From Bacteroidales bacterium (GTDB lineage: Bacteria > Bacteroidota > Bacteroidia > Bacteroidales > P3), in NCBI GenBank assembly GCA_017439185.1, contig JAFRTM010000014.1:62001-126000 (forward strand): a stretch of 64,000 bases of DNA, in the 5' to 3' direction. Position numbers and translations under genes: made by a program. The notes under the pieces are model-generated. The model saw nothing but the letters and a program-made list of their open reading frames with translations. It did no database searches and had not been told where the DNA came from. Below, piece by piece: positions 27,648-36,306 of the stretch (its first letter is position 1; each line of letters opens with the position of its first letter).

Positions 27648-28673
27648 ATGAACAGATTAACGAAAGTAAGCGTGCTGGCATTGGCGACGATAGTGCTGAT
27701 GTCCTGCAACGGAAAGAAAGAAGTCAAACAGGAGGTAGAGAAAGCCCCTGAAAAGGTAAAAGTACAGGTACTCCAGAGCGAGAAAATCGCAAAGAGCATA
27801 GAACTCTCGACCACCCTGGAAGGCTATGAGACGATGAACGTGTCGCCTTCAATCACAGGCCATATCGAACACATCTATGTAGAGGTCGGAAGCCGCGTGA
27901 GTGCCGGCCAGATGCTTGTCAGGATGGACCAGACCCAGCTGAACACTACACGCATAAACCTCAACAGCACAAAAGTAGAGCTCGACCGGGTGGAGGCACT
28001 GAAAGCGAGCGGAAGCATCTCGCAACAAGTGTACGACCAAACCAAAGCCGGATACGACCAGTTGGTGGAAGCCGAGAAATTCCAAAGCCAGAACACATTT
28101 GTCAGAGCTAAATTTTCAGGCGTAATCAGTGCAAAGAATTTCGAGGACGGCGAGATGTACACCGGGGCTCCGATACTGACCCTCACTCAGATAAACCACC
28201 TGAAAGCCATCATCAACATACCCGAAAGTTACTATCCTATGGTCACGAAAGGTATGAAGGTAGATGTGGTGAGCGAAATATACCCCGACGAGGTATTCCC
28301 AGCCACTATAGAAATCGTATATCCCACCATAGACCGCGCCTCCCACACATTCCAGGCCAAGCTTAACATCCCCAACGCAAAAGAAAAGATACGTCCGGGA
28401 ATGTATGTGAAGACCACACTGGCCGTAGGCGAGGTTGACGCCATCGTGGTGCCCTACCAGAGCGTGCTGAAACTCACCGGAGCCAACGACCGCTACGTGT
28501 TCACCAACAAAAACGGCATAGCACACCGTGTGCCTGTGACGCTCGGTCAGCGTTTCGACGACCGTATAGAGATTATTCCCACTATCCCCGATGACATAAA
28601 AGAGGGCGATGAGCTGATAGTGACCGGCCAGGCGAGACTGGTGGACCAGTGCAAACTGGAAATTGTCAAGTAA
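27648..28673 (+). CDS. RND efflux periplasmic adaptor lipoprotein (membrane fusion protein)
   Basis: 341 residues. The N-terminus is a lipoprotein signal (VLALATIVLMSC, Cys 20). It then shows the barrel-sandwich halves (NVSPSITGHIEHIYVEVGSRVSAGQMLVRMD and VRAKFSGVISAKNFEDGEMYTGAPILTLTQI) around a short helical hairpin, and a beta-barrel/membrane-proximal part (IRPGMYVKTTLAVGEVDAIVVPYQSVL). It bridges the inner-membrane pump and TolC. Gene order TolC, adaptor, pump is the common Bacteroidetes one. Confidence 0.94.
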   Translation: MNRLTKVSVLALATIVLMSCNGKKEVKQEVEKAPEKVKVQVLQSEKIAKSIELSTTLEGYETMNVSPSITGHIEHIYVEVGSRVSAGQMLVRMDQTQLNTTRINLNSTKVELDRVEALKASGSISQQVYDQTKAGYDQLVEAEKFQSQNTFVRAKFSGVISAKNFEDGEMYTGAPILTLTQINHLKAIINIPESYYPMVTKGMKVDVVSEIYPDEVFPATIEIVYPTIDRASHTFQAKLNIPNAKEKIRPGMYVKTTLAVGEVDAIVVPYQSVLKLTGANDRYVFTNKNGIAHRVPVTLGQRFDDRIEIIPTIPDDIKEGDELIVTGQARLVDQCKLEIVK

Positions 28674-28721
28674 CTTAAAGATTGAAGACTAACAGTAGCA
28701 CAAAACCTTAAAACAGAGAAT

Positions 28722-31700
28722 ATGGCAATCTACAAAACAGCTATCAACAAGCCCATAACCACCGGCTTGGTCTTTGTTGCCGTCATCATACTCGGACTTT
28801 TCTCTCTCTCGCGTCTGCCCATCGACCAGATGCCCGAAGTGGACCCGCCCTACATCACCGTGATGACCACCTATGCTGGTGCCAACGGTTCGGAAATCGA
28901 GACCAATATCACCAAGATAATAGAAAACTCCCTGAACTCGGTTGACGGTCTGAAAAACATCACCTCTAGTTCGAGAGACAACATTTCGGTTATCACACTG
29001 GAATTTGAATGGGGGTCCAATCTCGATGAGAGTATGAACGACATAAGGTCATACATCGACCTTATCTATGACAACCTGCCCAGCGGCGTGAGCCGTCCAA
29101 TGATATTGAAGATCAACTCTTCGTCGTTCCCCATCATTCAGTATGGATTTACCGCCAACGAGAGTTATCCCGGACTGGACAAAATTATCGACGACCAAGT
29201 CACCAACGAACTCAAACGCATTGACGGCATCGGCAACATCACCGTCAGCGGAGCCCCCGAACGATACATTTACATAGACCTCGACGCCAAGCAGCTCGAT
29301 GCCTATAACCTCAGCGTGGAGGCCGTCGGCAACGCCATAAGCACCAACAACCTCGATTTGGCGAGCGGCACGGTGAAGATGGGCAAGGAGCAATACCAGA
29401 TGCGCGTTAAAGGAGAATATGTGGAGAGTTCGGACATCAACGACATAGTGGTCGCCACCACGCCGACCGGCAAACAGATATTCGTCCGCGACCTGGCAAC
29501 AGTCAAAGACACCATCAAAGACCTCTCCCTCGACGAGAAGATCAACGGCCGCGACGGTGCTCGTCTCATCATCACAAAACAAACTGGAGCCAACACCGTA
29601 GCCATTGCACGCGAGGTAAGGAAAAAGATGGCCGAAATCCAGAAACACCTGCCTCCCGACATCGAGACCACCCTCATTTATGACGGAAGCGACGGAATAC
29701 AGAATTCCATCAACGGACTGTCGGAGTCCATCTTCTACGCCCTCCTCTTCGTAGTGCTGGTGGTGTTCATCTTCCTGGGAGAATGGCGCAGCACCATCAT
29801 CATAGGTCTTACCATACCTATCTCGCTGGTCACCTCGTTCATCTACCTGCTCGTCACCGACAGTTCCCTCAACATCGTGTCTATGGCCTCGCTGACCATC
29901 GCCATCGGAATGGTGGTGGACGACGCCATCGTGGTATTGGAGAACATTTCCAAACATATAGAACGCGGCGAGAATCCACGAGAAGCAGCCATCTACGCCA
30001 CCAACGAGGTGTGGATATCGGTAATAGCCACCACCTTGGTCATCGTGGCAGTGTTTGTGCCGCTTACCATGCTGAGCGGAATGGCAGGTATCATGTTCAA
30101 GCAGTTGGGCTGGATTGTGACCATCGTGGTATGCGTCTCCACCACCACGGCAATCACGCTGATACCGATGCTGGCAAGCAAGATGCTGAAGGAGAAGAAA
30201 TTCTTTGTCAACAAAGCCGAGGAAGAGGCCTACCTGCAGAAACGGGCGAAACGCAAACTCACCTTCGACAAGACCTTCGGCCGACTCTTCAGCAAGACAG
30301 AACATGCCTACGCCAACCTGCTGCGCTGGTGTCTGAAACACAAGGCAATCACACTGATATTCTTCTTTGCTCTGTTCGTTGCCTCCATGATACCGTTTGC
30401 TGTCGGTATGATCGGTATGGACTTTATGAAGGAGCAGGACAACGGACGTATGAGCATTGCCGTGGAGCTTCAACGCGGCACGCGAATCGAGGAGACCCTC
30501 AAAACCGCCCGTCAGATAGAGCAAGACCTGCGCGACACCCTCGGCGACGACCTGCTTGTCTATTCGACCAGTGCTGGCTCCAACGACGACGCAGGCTTTG
30601 CCGCCCTCTTCAATTCCACCACCAACAACAAGATAAGCATCACGGTGCGAACCACCAAGAAGTACGAGCGCAAATGGACGCTCGACCAGATGCAAGAAGC
30701 CGTGCGACTTAAACTGGCCAAATACCCCGAAATCATCACCTATCAGGTGACCCGTGGTAATTCGGGAGGAGGGATGTCCAACGAGTTGAGCGTGGAAATC
30801 TTCGGTTACGACTTCGACGAGACCAACATCTTTGCCCATGAGCTGAAGAAACGCATCGACGACAATGTGAAAGGAGCGCGCGACACCAAGATCAGTCGCG
30901 ACGAAGACCGTGCCGAGTTGAAGATCACTTTTGACAAGCAGAAGCTGGCTCTCCATGGCCTCAACGACGCCACTGTGGCGGCCTACGTCCGCTACCGCAT
31001 CAACGGCATGACGTGCGGCTACCTCAAGGAGGACGGTGAGGAATACGACATCGTGTGCCGTCTGAAAGAGGAATACCGCAACTCCATCACCGACATCGAA
31101 GAGCTCTCCATTACGACCGCTACCGGTCAAATAGTGAAGCTCAATGAACTCGCCAAGATTGAGGAATATTGGTGTCCGCCCAACATCGAACGCAAAAACC
31201 GCCAACGTTACCTCACCATTACAGTAATGCCCTACAAAACCTCCCTGAAAGACCTTGCCGAAGGAGTTCAAGCCCAAATCGACGAAATGGGGGCCCCTCA
31301 GGATATACACATACACCTTGGAGGTTCCTATGAGGACCAGCAGGACACTTTCGGAGACATGGGGCTTCTGGGTGCACTCATTCTGATACTGGTCTATATC
31401 GTAATGGCCTCCCAGTTTGAGAGTTTCTCCAAGCCGTTCATCATTATGATGTCCATACCGTTCGCCCTCACCGGAGTAATTGCCGCCTTGCTAGTGACCC
31501 ACACCAATCTTGACATGATTGGCGCACTCGGTGTGATATTGCTTATCGGTATAGTGGTAAAGAACGGTATAGTATTGGTGGACTATATCAACCTGATGCG
31601 CGAGCGCGGCTATCCGCTCTACGAAGCCATTGCGCTGTCTGGCGAGAGTCGTATGCGTCCCGTTATGATGACCGCACTCACCACCATCCTCGGTATGATT

Positions 31701-31964
31701 CCTATGGCCACCTCCACCTCCGAAGGCTCTGAGATGTGGACCACTATGGGTATCGTCGTTATCGGCGGTCTGCTCATCTCCACCCTCGTAACCCTTATCG
31801 TGGTACCCGTACTCTACGGCATCATGGAGCGTAAGGGCGACATCGAGAAGCAGGCCAAACTCCGCAAGAAGTTCGTATTTATGAACATCGACCTCGACAA
31901 CGCCGCCGAGAACAGTCAACAAAAATCCTCTACTAACCCAATTAACACATCTGAAGAACAATGA
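28722..31964 (+). CDS. RND multidrug efflux permease (HAE1/AcrB type)
   Basis: 1080 residues, the normal length. Transmembrane helix 1 is near 11-30; large periplasmic loops follow, and the remaining helices lie near 340-560 and 880-1040. GMVVDDAIVVLENI in the first helix bundle contains the Asp pair (DD) used for proton relay, as in AcrB. AcrB-like substrate specificity cannot be read from the sequence. The C-terminal tail after about 1040 is hydrophilic and ends NPINTSEEQ. It is last but one in the tetR operon and overlaps the next gene by four bases. Confidence 0.95.
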   Translation: MAIYKTAINKPITTGLVFVAVIILGLFSLSRLPIDQMPEVDPPYITVMTTYAGANGSEIETNITKIIENSLNSVDGLKNITSSSRDNISVITLEFEWGSNLDESMNDIRSYIDLIYDNLPSGVSRPMILKINSSSFPIIQYGFTANESYPGLDKIIDDQVTNELKRIDGIGNITVSGAPERYIYIDLDAKQLDAYNLSVEAVGNAISTNNLDLASGTVKMGKEQYQMRVKGEYVESSDINDIVVATTPTGKQIFVRDLATVKDTIKDLSLDEKINGRDGARLIITKQTGANTVAIAREVRKKMAEIQKHLPPDIETTLIYDGSDGIQNSINGLSESIFYALLFVVLVVFIFLGEWRSTIIIGLTIPISLVTSFIYLLVTDSSLNIVSMASLTIAIGMVVDDAIVVLENISKHIERGENPREAAIYATNEVWISVIATTLVIVAVFVPLTMLSGMAGIMFKQLGWIVTIVVCVSTTTAITLIPMLASKMLKEKKFFVNKAEEEAYLQKRAKRKLTFDKTFGRLFSKTEHAYANLLRWCLKHKAITLIFFFALFVASMIPFAVGMIGMDFMKEQDNGRMSIAVELQRGTRIEETLKTARQIEQDLRDTLGDDLLVYSTSAGSNDDAGFAALFNSTTNNKISITVRTTKKYERKWTLDQMQEAVRLKLAKYPEIITYQVTRGNSGGGMSNELSVEIFGYDFDETNIFAHELKKRIDDNVKGARDTKISRDEDRAELKITFDKQKLALHGLNDATVAAYVRYRINGMTCGYLKEDGEEYDIVCRLKEEYRNSITDIEELSITTATGQIVKLNELAKIEEYWCPPNIERKNRQRYLTITVMPYKTSLKDLAEGVQAQIDEMGAPQDIHIHLGGSYEDQQDTFGDMGLLGALILILVYIVMASQFESFSKPFIIMMSIPFALTGVIAALLVTHTNLDMIGALGVILLIGIVVKNGIVLVDYINLMRERGYPLYEAIALSGESRMRPVMMTALTTILGMIPMATSTSEGSEMWTTMGIVVIGGLLISTLVTLIVVPVLYGIMERKGDIEKQAKLRKKFVFMNIDLDNAAENSQQKSSTNPINTSEEQ

Positions 31965-32254
31965 AATCAGTAATGATAGTATTTAATCAGGCCAATACCG
32001 AACGCGTGGAATATATGCTCGACACCCTTGAAGTACGTGGCTTCACCTTCTGGGAGAACGTGCAAGGACGCGGCACCGTCGACGGCCAGCCCCACCGCGG
32101 CACCCACACATGGCCCGAGATGAACAATGCGGTTCTCTGCGTCGTCCCCGACGAGAAGGTTGAACCCATCCTGACCACCGTGCGCAAGCTCGACCTCCGC
32201 AACAAGGAGGTCGGCGTCAAAGCCTTCGTCTGGAACATAGAGCAAATGGTGTAA
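31961..32254 (+). CDS. PII-like transporter-associated protein (PG0541 type)
   Basis: 97 residues. MKSVMIVFNQANTERVEYMLDTLEVRGFTFWENVQGRG and the later AVLCVVPDEKVEPILTTVRKLD follow the beta-alpha-beta ferredoxin-like layout of PII/CutA-type proteins, with a central G-rich loop. Small proteins of this kind occur beside RND pumps in Bacteroidetes (the PG0541 group). It overlaps the pump gene by ATGA, which implies stoichiometric or coupled synthesis. It may sense a ligand or metal and tune the pump; no ligand can be named. A very strong hairpin follows. Confidence 0.75.
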   Translation: MKSVMIVFNQANTERVEYMLDTLEVRGFTFWENVQGRGTVDGQPHRGTHTWPEMNNAVLCVVPDEKVEPILTTVRKLDLRNKEVGVKAFVWNIEQMV

Positions 32255-32272
32255 AACTCTTACACCTCCAAT

Positions 32273-32313
32273 AAACGACAAGCCCCTCGCCGTTGGCGAG
32301 GGGCTTGTCGTTT
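32273..32313. terminator. perfect 19-bp hairpin, bidirectional terminator
   Basis: Arms 32273-32291 and 32295-32313 are perfectly complementary around a 3-nt loop, with the GC-rich core CAAGCCCCTCGCC. AAA at the left outer edge and TTT at the right let it end transcripts from both sides. It lies between convergent genes, 19 bp past the PII-like stop. Confidence 0.9.
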
Positions 32314-32360
32314 GTCATGCACTCATCTGATACCCTTATAACATATATCAATGTCAGCCA

Positions 32361-32437
32361 CACCCAAAACGGGAACAATACGGGAGCAATAGGGGAGCAA
32401 AACCAATAGACTACTATCTGACCATCTATCAATAATA
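32361..32437. repeat. 11-bp-period degenerate array B
   Basis: Units in steps of 11 include GGAACAATACG, GGAGCAATAGG and GGAGCAAAACC. 32364-32414 is the inverted copy of 14252-14302 (50 of 51 identical). It lies downstream of the first Ig-like lipoprotein gene (stop at 32469) and reads TTGCTCC on that gene's coding strand, as arrays C and D do for theirs. Confidence 0.8.
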
Positions 32438-32468
32438 TAGCTCTGGCTGGGAAGCGGTAAGCAACGTT

Positions 32469-33716
32469 CTAATCAGCATCCATAACCAATCGCACCGACT
32501 GTCCCATGTATCTGTAGTTATATGTCACATACAAATCGTTGTTGAGGAAATACAAGTACCACGCCCCATTAGATGTGGTATAGGTGGAAGACCAATAGTG
32601 TGCGGCAGTCCCTGCGTTGCGCACGGAAGTGCCTTGACGGTAGCCAGACGCCGGAAGGAACATGCAGCCAGCATTCTGCAACATTGCCCATTGTTCTAAA
32701 GTATAGACATTTGTACTGAAACCCAATCTTATATCATTCACGCCTGTCGGAGCGGTAATACTCGCCGGATGAGTGTAGTTGTCAGGGAATATCACAAGTC
32801 CTGCTGTTCCATTTACTGTCACTTTCACAAATCTTACAGAATCGTAACCCAACGTACTAACCGTATTACGGCTGAACAACAGATAATTCCACTCCGCTTT
32901 CGTCAAAGTACGCCACATTCCCGCCTGATTACCTCCGTTAGATATAGGATTATATACACCCCAATCGCAATTGGCATACTCGCCAGTCAAGTTACTACCT
33001 GGATAGTAATCGCTATTTGTTGTACTTGAGGACCATGGTTGATAAGCGGGCCTTCCAAAGTAACAACCACTCGTCCCCCAACCGAAGAGGTCTATCCAAC
33101 CGCTATATTCGGAAGAAATATTGGCATTGTCAGCACCAATATAGTCATATTGATGTTCAGCAAAACGCCATGTGCCGGAAGAAGCCTGATATTGCAAATT
33201 CCCTCGAGAAAAACGCACAGTATGACTTGCGGCCACCGTAAACACCGCGTTGGATGCCCCGTTTAGGTCGAATCCGTCAGCACTGTCGCCACCGCCTGGA
33301 TTGTCAGGATCATCAGGATTGTCGGGGTCTTGAGGATCGTCCGGATCGTCTGGGTCATCTGGATCTTGTGGATCGTCTGGATTATCCGGGTCGCTACTTC
33401 TTTCGACTACCGTCACTCTGCACATGTCACTCCTGCTACCTGCAAACACTGTAATTATACAATCCCCCACCGCCACGGCCGTTACCAAGCCATTACCACT
33501 GACCGTAGCAACCGACGTGTTGTTGCTTTTCCATACCAAATCTTGCGGCGCAGCATCTGGCGTCACCACGGCAGAAAGTTTATAAGTATTCCCTACCACA
33601 ATCACCGCTTCCGACGAATTCATTTTCACGTTTTCCACTTCCACAGCATCGGGCTTACAACTCCACACCATCATGGCCAATAGCCCAACGGCCACCATTG
33701 CAAATACGCTTCTCAT
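32469..33716 (-). CDS. Ig-like (BIG2) lipoprotein with Asp/Pro linker, paralogue 1
   Basis: 415 residues. Lipoprotein signal (MVAVGLLAMMVWSC, Cys 20); BIG2 domain at about 25-105 (TYKLSAVVTPDAAPQDLVWKSNN, VATVSGNGLVTAVAVGDC); an Asp/Pro/Asn/Gln linker (about 112-146) coded by a 9-bp repeat; then a C-terminal region (about 150-415) with RFSRGNLQYQAS, GWIDLFGWGTSG, MWRTLTKAEWNYLLFSR, LVIFPDNYTHP and final SVRLVMDAD. That region is shared with the next two genes and resembles Fibrobacter-major-paralogue-like surface domains. Probably an exposed outer-membrane lipoprotein; ligand unknown. The three tandem genes look like products of local duplication. Confidence 0.75.
   Translation of the reverse strand: MRSVFAMVAVGLLAMMVWSCKPDAVEVENVKMNSSEAVIVVGNTYKLSAVVTPDAAPQDLVWKSNNTSVATVSGNGLVTAVAVGDCIITVFAGSRSDMCRVTVVERSSDPDNPDDPQDPDDPDDPDDPQDPDNPDDPDNPGGGDSADGFDLNGASNAVFTVAASHTVRFSRGNLQYQASSGTWRFAEHQYDYIGADNANISSEYSGWIDLFGWGTSGCYFGRPAYQPWSSSTTNSDYYPGSNLTGEYANCDWGVYNPISNGGNQAGMWRTLTKAEWNYLLFSRNTVSTLGYDSVRFVKVTVNGTAGLVIFPDNYTHPASITAPTGVNDIRLGFSTNVYTLEQWAMLQNAGCMFLPASGYRQGTSVRNAGTAAHYWSSTYTTSNGAWYLYFLNNDLYVTYNYRYMGQSVRLVMDAD
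33310..33400 (-). repeat. short tandem repeat coding an Asp/Pro linker
   Basis: Codons for Asp-Pro-Asp/Asn units repeat with a mainly 9-bp period inside paralogue 1. Paralogue 3 has a shorter related linker and paralogue 2 none. The length may change by slippage without breaking the frame. Confidence 0.7.
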
Positions 33717-33743
33717 TTTTATATTTATAATCTTTATATTATT

Positions 33744-34898
33744 TTAATCAGCATCCATAACCAGTCGCACCGACTGCCCACGATTACGTACAAATCCTAT
33801 AATATCCGTTCTGTAGGAATCATCAATGGCCAGTCCCCATGCGCCAGTTGAATTGGTATATGTAGATGACCAATAGGCCCCTTCAGCAGCAATACTGGTC
33901 ACTTCTGTGCCTAATCGGTAACCCACAGCAGGCAGAAAGACACAGCCGGCATCCTGCAACAGCGACCACTGCTCATAAGTGTAAGCGTTTGCACTATAGC
34001 TGGAATTGCTCTCATTCATTCCCGTAGGAGCGGCAAGACTCGACGGATGTGTGTAGTTGTCAGGGAATATCACAAGTCCTGCGCGGGCATTTATGGTCGC
34101 CTTTACAAATCTTACCGCATCGGAACCCAGCGTGTTGTCAGTATTACGGCTAAACAGCAGATAGTTCCACTCATCTTTCGTCAATGTCCGCCACATTCCT
34201 GCCCGGTTGCCTCCGTTGGAGATGGCGTTATTCACTCCCCAGTCAGCATTGGCATACGTTCCCGTGAGATTATTCTCGCCTGGGCCATAATCTCCAGACA
34301 TAACACCCGAACACCATGGCTGGTAGTTGCTGGCTCCCGAGTTCCGCCCACTTGTGCCCCAGCCGAAAAGGTCTATCCAACCACTATATGACTCCGAGAT
34401 ATTGTTGTTGTCGGTCACGAAATCATATTGGGTCATGGCAAAGCGCCAGGTACCTGTAGAGGCTTGATACTGCAGGTTGCCGCGCGAGAACCGCACCCTG
34501 GAGGATTCTCCCACGGAGAACAAAGCATTGGATGCTCCGTCGCTGTTGAAGCCATCGAGTGATTGATTGCCTCCCCTTTCGACCACCGTCACCTTGCACA
34601 CATCGTTCTTGTCGCCCGCCGTCACCGTTATATTGCACTCGCCTATCGCCACTGCAGTCACCAGACCGGTGCCGCTAACCGTCGCCACCGACTGATTGCT
34701 GCTTGTCCACTGAAATTCCTTCGGCGCATCAAGCGGCATCACCACCGCCGTCAACTGATAGGTGCCACCAACCTCTATCCGTGCCTCCGACGGGTTCACC
34801 GTCACATTTTCCACTTCCTCATTCTCCGGCTTGCAGCTCCACGCCCCAAACGCCAACACTCCCACGACTACCATTGCAAATAATCTTCCTGTTTTCAT
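33744..34898 (-). CDS. Ig-like (BIG2) lipoprotein, paralogue 2
   Basis: 384 residues. Lipoprotein signal (MKTGRLFAMVVVGVLAFGAWSC, Cys 22), BIG2 domain (about 30-108), and almost no linker (VVERGGNQSLDGF) before the shared C-terminal domain with RFSRGNLQYQAS, GWIDLFGWGTSG, MWRTLTKDEWNYLL and final SVRLVMDAD. Its first 328 bp are about 97.6% identical to the start of paralogue 3 (8 differences by my count), while the C-terminal halves are clearly diverged. Surface location is inferred from the lipoprotein signal. Confidence 0.75.
   Translation of the reverse strand: MKTGRLFAMVVVGVLAFGAWSCKPENEEVENVTVNPSEARIEVGGTYQLTAVVMPLDAPKEFQWTSSNQSVATVSGTGLVTAVAIGECNITVTAGDKNDVCKVTVVERGGNQSLDGFNSDGASNALFSVGESSRVRFSRGNLQYQASTGTWRFAMTQYDFVTDNNNISESYSGWIDLFGWGTSGRNSGASNYQPWCSGVMSGDYGPGENNLTGTYANADWGVNNAISNGGNRAGMWRTLTKDEWNYLLFSRNTDNTLGSDAVRFVKATINARAGLVIFPDNYTHPSSLAAPTGMNESNSSYSANAYTYEQWSLLQDAGCVFLPAVGYRLGTEVTSIAAEGAYWSSTYTNSTGAWGLAIDDSYRTDIIGFVRNRGQSVRLVMDAD
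34571..34898 (-). repeat. 328-bp near-identical direct repeat, copy 1
   Basis: Covers the signal peptide and BIG2 domain of paralogue 2. It aligns without gaps to 35794-36121 with 8 differences. Identity ends exactly at the start codon on one side and at the end of the BIG2 domain on the other. Confidence 0.92.
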
Positions 34899-34918
34899 AG
34901 CTTTATATTTTTATTGTT

Positions 34919-36121
34919 TTAATCTACATCTTGTACAAGGCGGACAGACAATCCTTTACTACGCCCAAGATCATACATCTGAAACCCACAAGAAACGAAT
35001 AGATACCACGCAGCATAATACATGTAACATGAAGACGTCCAATAGTAGGCACTCGTACCTGCATAACTAACATCAGTGCCGATGCGGAGGCCTGCTGCAG
35101 GCAGAAATATGCAACCGGCTTCCTTCAACGCATTCCACTGGGTAAGGTTTATCGTATTTGCTCCAATTCCAAGCATTGTGGTTATGTTTATACTAAAGAA
35201 TGTTATTCCTGCCGGCATAGTGAAGTCGTCGGGAAACACTATCAGTCCATCTGTTCCATTTAACGTAGCCTTAACATGACGATAAGGGACGTCGCGGTCA
35301 TATAGAAGGTATTCCCATTCCGCCTTAGTCAAGGTTCGCCACATTCCTGCCTGATTGCCTCCATTTGATATGGCATTATATACACCCCAATCCGCGTTGG
35401 CATAGGCATCGGTGAGGTTAGCTACATTATCGCCACCTGGGAAATAATCGCCATATTCGGTACTTGTGCTCCAAGGCTCATAAGCTGTGGCTCCAGAATT
35501 CTTCCATCCAGAGGTTCCCCAGCCGAAGAGATCTATCCAACCGTTGTAGGATGACGAGATATTACTATTGCCATTGCCTATATAGTCATACTGCCTTTCG
35601 GCAAAACGCCAGGTATCGGTACTCGCCTGGTACTGCAAGTTACCGCGTGAAAAACGCACAGTACGGCCGTCTGCCACAGAAAATACCGCGATAGACGCAC
35701 CATTGGCATCGAAGCCTATTGTATCCACACTGCCACCTTCAGGATTATCTGGGCCATTAGGATTGTCGGGACCTTGTGGGTCATCAGCTCCCCCTCCCCT
35801 TTCGACCACCGTCACCCTGCACACATCGCTCTTGTCGCCCGCCGTCACCGTTATATTGCACTCTCCTATCGCCACTGCAGTCACCAGACCGGTGCCGCTA
35901 ACCGTCGCCACCAACGAATTGCTGCTTGTCCACTGAAATTCCTTCGGCGCATCAAGCGGCATCACCACCGCCATCAACTGATAGGTGCCACCAACCTCTA
36001 TCCGTGCCTCCGACGGGTTCACCGTCACATTTTCCACTTCCTCATTCTCCGGCTTGCAGCTCCACGCCGCAAACGCCAACACTCCCACGACTACCATTGC
36101 AAATAATCTTCCTGTTTTCAT
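34919..36121 (-). CDS. Ig-like (BIG2) lipoprotein, paralogue 3
   Basis: About 400 residues from the ATG at 36121, chosen because it matches the paralogue 2 start; the frame is open further upstream, including an ATG at 36127. Lipoprotein signal (Cys 22), BIG2 domain, then a PDNP/NGPDNPEG linker and the shared C-terminal domain (RFSRGNLQYQAS, GWIDLFGWGTSG, MWRTLTKAEWEYLL, SVRLVQDVD). The C-terminal domain is more diverged from paralogue 2 than the N-terminal half, which fits recent duplication or gene conversion of the anchor and Ig domain with diversification of the exposed part. Confidence 0.75.
   Translation of the reverse strand: MKTGRLFAMVVVGVLAFAAWSCKPENEEVENVTVNPSEARIEVGGTYQLMAVVMPLDAPKEFQWTSSNSLVATVSGTGLVTAVAIGECNITVTAGDKSDVCRVTVVERGGGADDPQGPDNPNGPDNPEGGSVDTIGFDANGASIAVFSVADGRTVRFSRGNLQYQASTDTWRFAERQYDYIGNGNSNISSSYNGWIDLFGWGTSGWKNSGATAYEPWSTSTEYGDYFPGGDNVANLTDAYANADWGVYNAISNGGNQAGMWRTLTKAEWEYLLYDRDVPYRHVKATLNGTDGLIVFPDDFTMPAGITFFSINITTMLGIGANTINLTQWNALKEAGCIFLPAAGLRIGTDVSYAGTSAYYWTSSCYMYYAAWYLFVSCGFQMYDLGRSKGLSVRLVQDVD
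35794..36121 (-). repeat. 328-bp near-identical direct repeat, copy 2
   Basis: Second copy of the signal peptide and BIG2 segment, offset 1223 bp from copy 1. Recombination between the copies would delete or duplicate one paralogue. Confidence 0.92.
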
Positions 36122-36218
36122 AGGCATTATTTCTTTTATATTTTTGCCTATATTAGACGTGCGTTTTCGGAAATTTATTACACGAAGGTGAATATTTTTT
36201 TGAAACGTCAATATCTAA

Positions 36219-36306
36219 ACATGGAGCAAACACGGAGCAACCTTGGAGCAAAGTCCTACCAATGTCCTATTTGACTCCTATGTGCCTACTACTTGCCTAC
36301 TTATTC
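36219..36306. repeat. 11-bp-period degenerate array D
   Basis: Units in steps of 11 include ACATGGAGCAA, ACACGGAGCAA, CCTTGGAGCAA, then AGTCCTACCAA, TGTCCTATTTG, ACTCCTATGTG and CCTACTACTTG. The array runs into the stop codon (36297-36299) of the large T9SS protein. 36275-36301 matches array I (59475-59501) at 25 of 27 positions, and 36258-36276 matches array E at 16 of 19. Confidence 0.88.

Noticed and set aside
29049..31316. 755-codon open frame antisense to the RND pump
   Set aside because: The pump gene is unambiguous; the antisense product is His/Val/Asp-rich without any domain.
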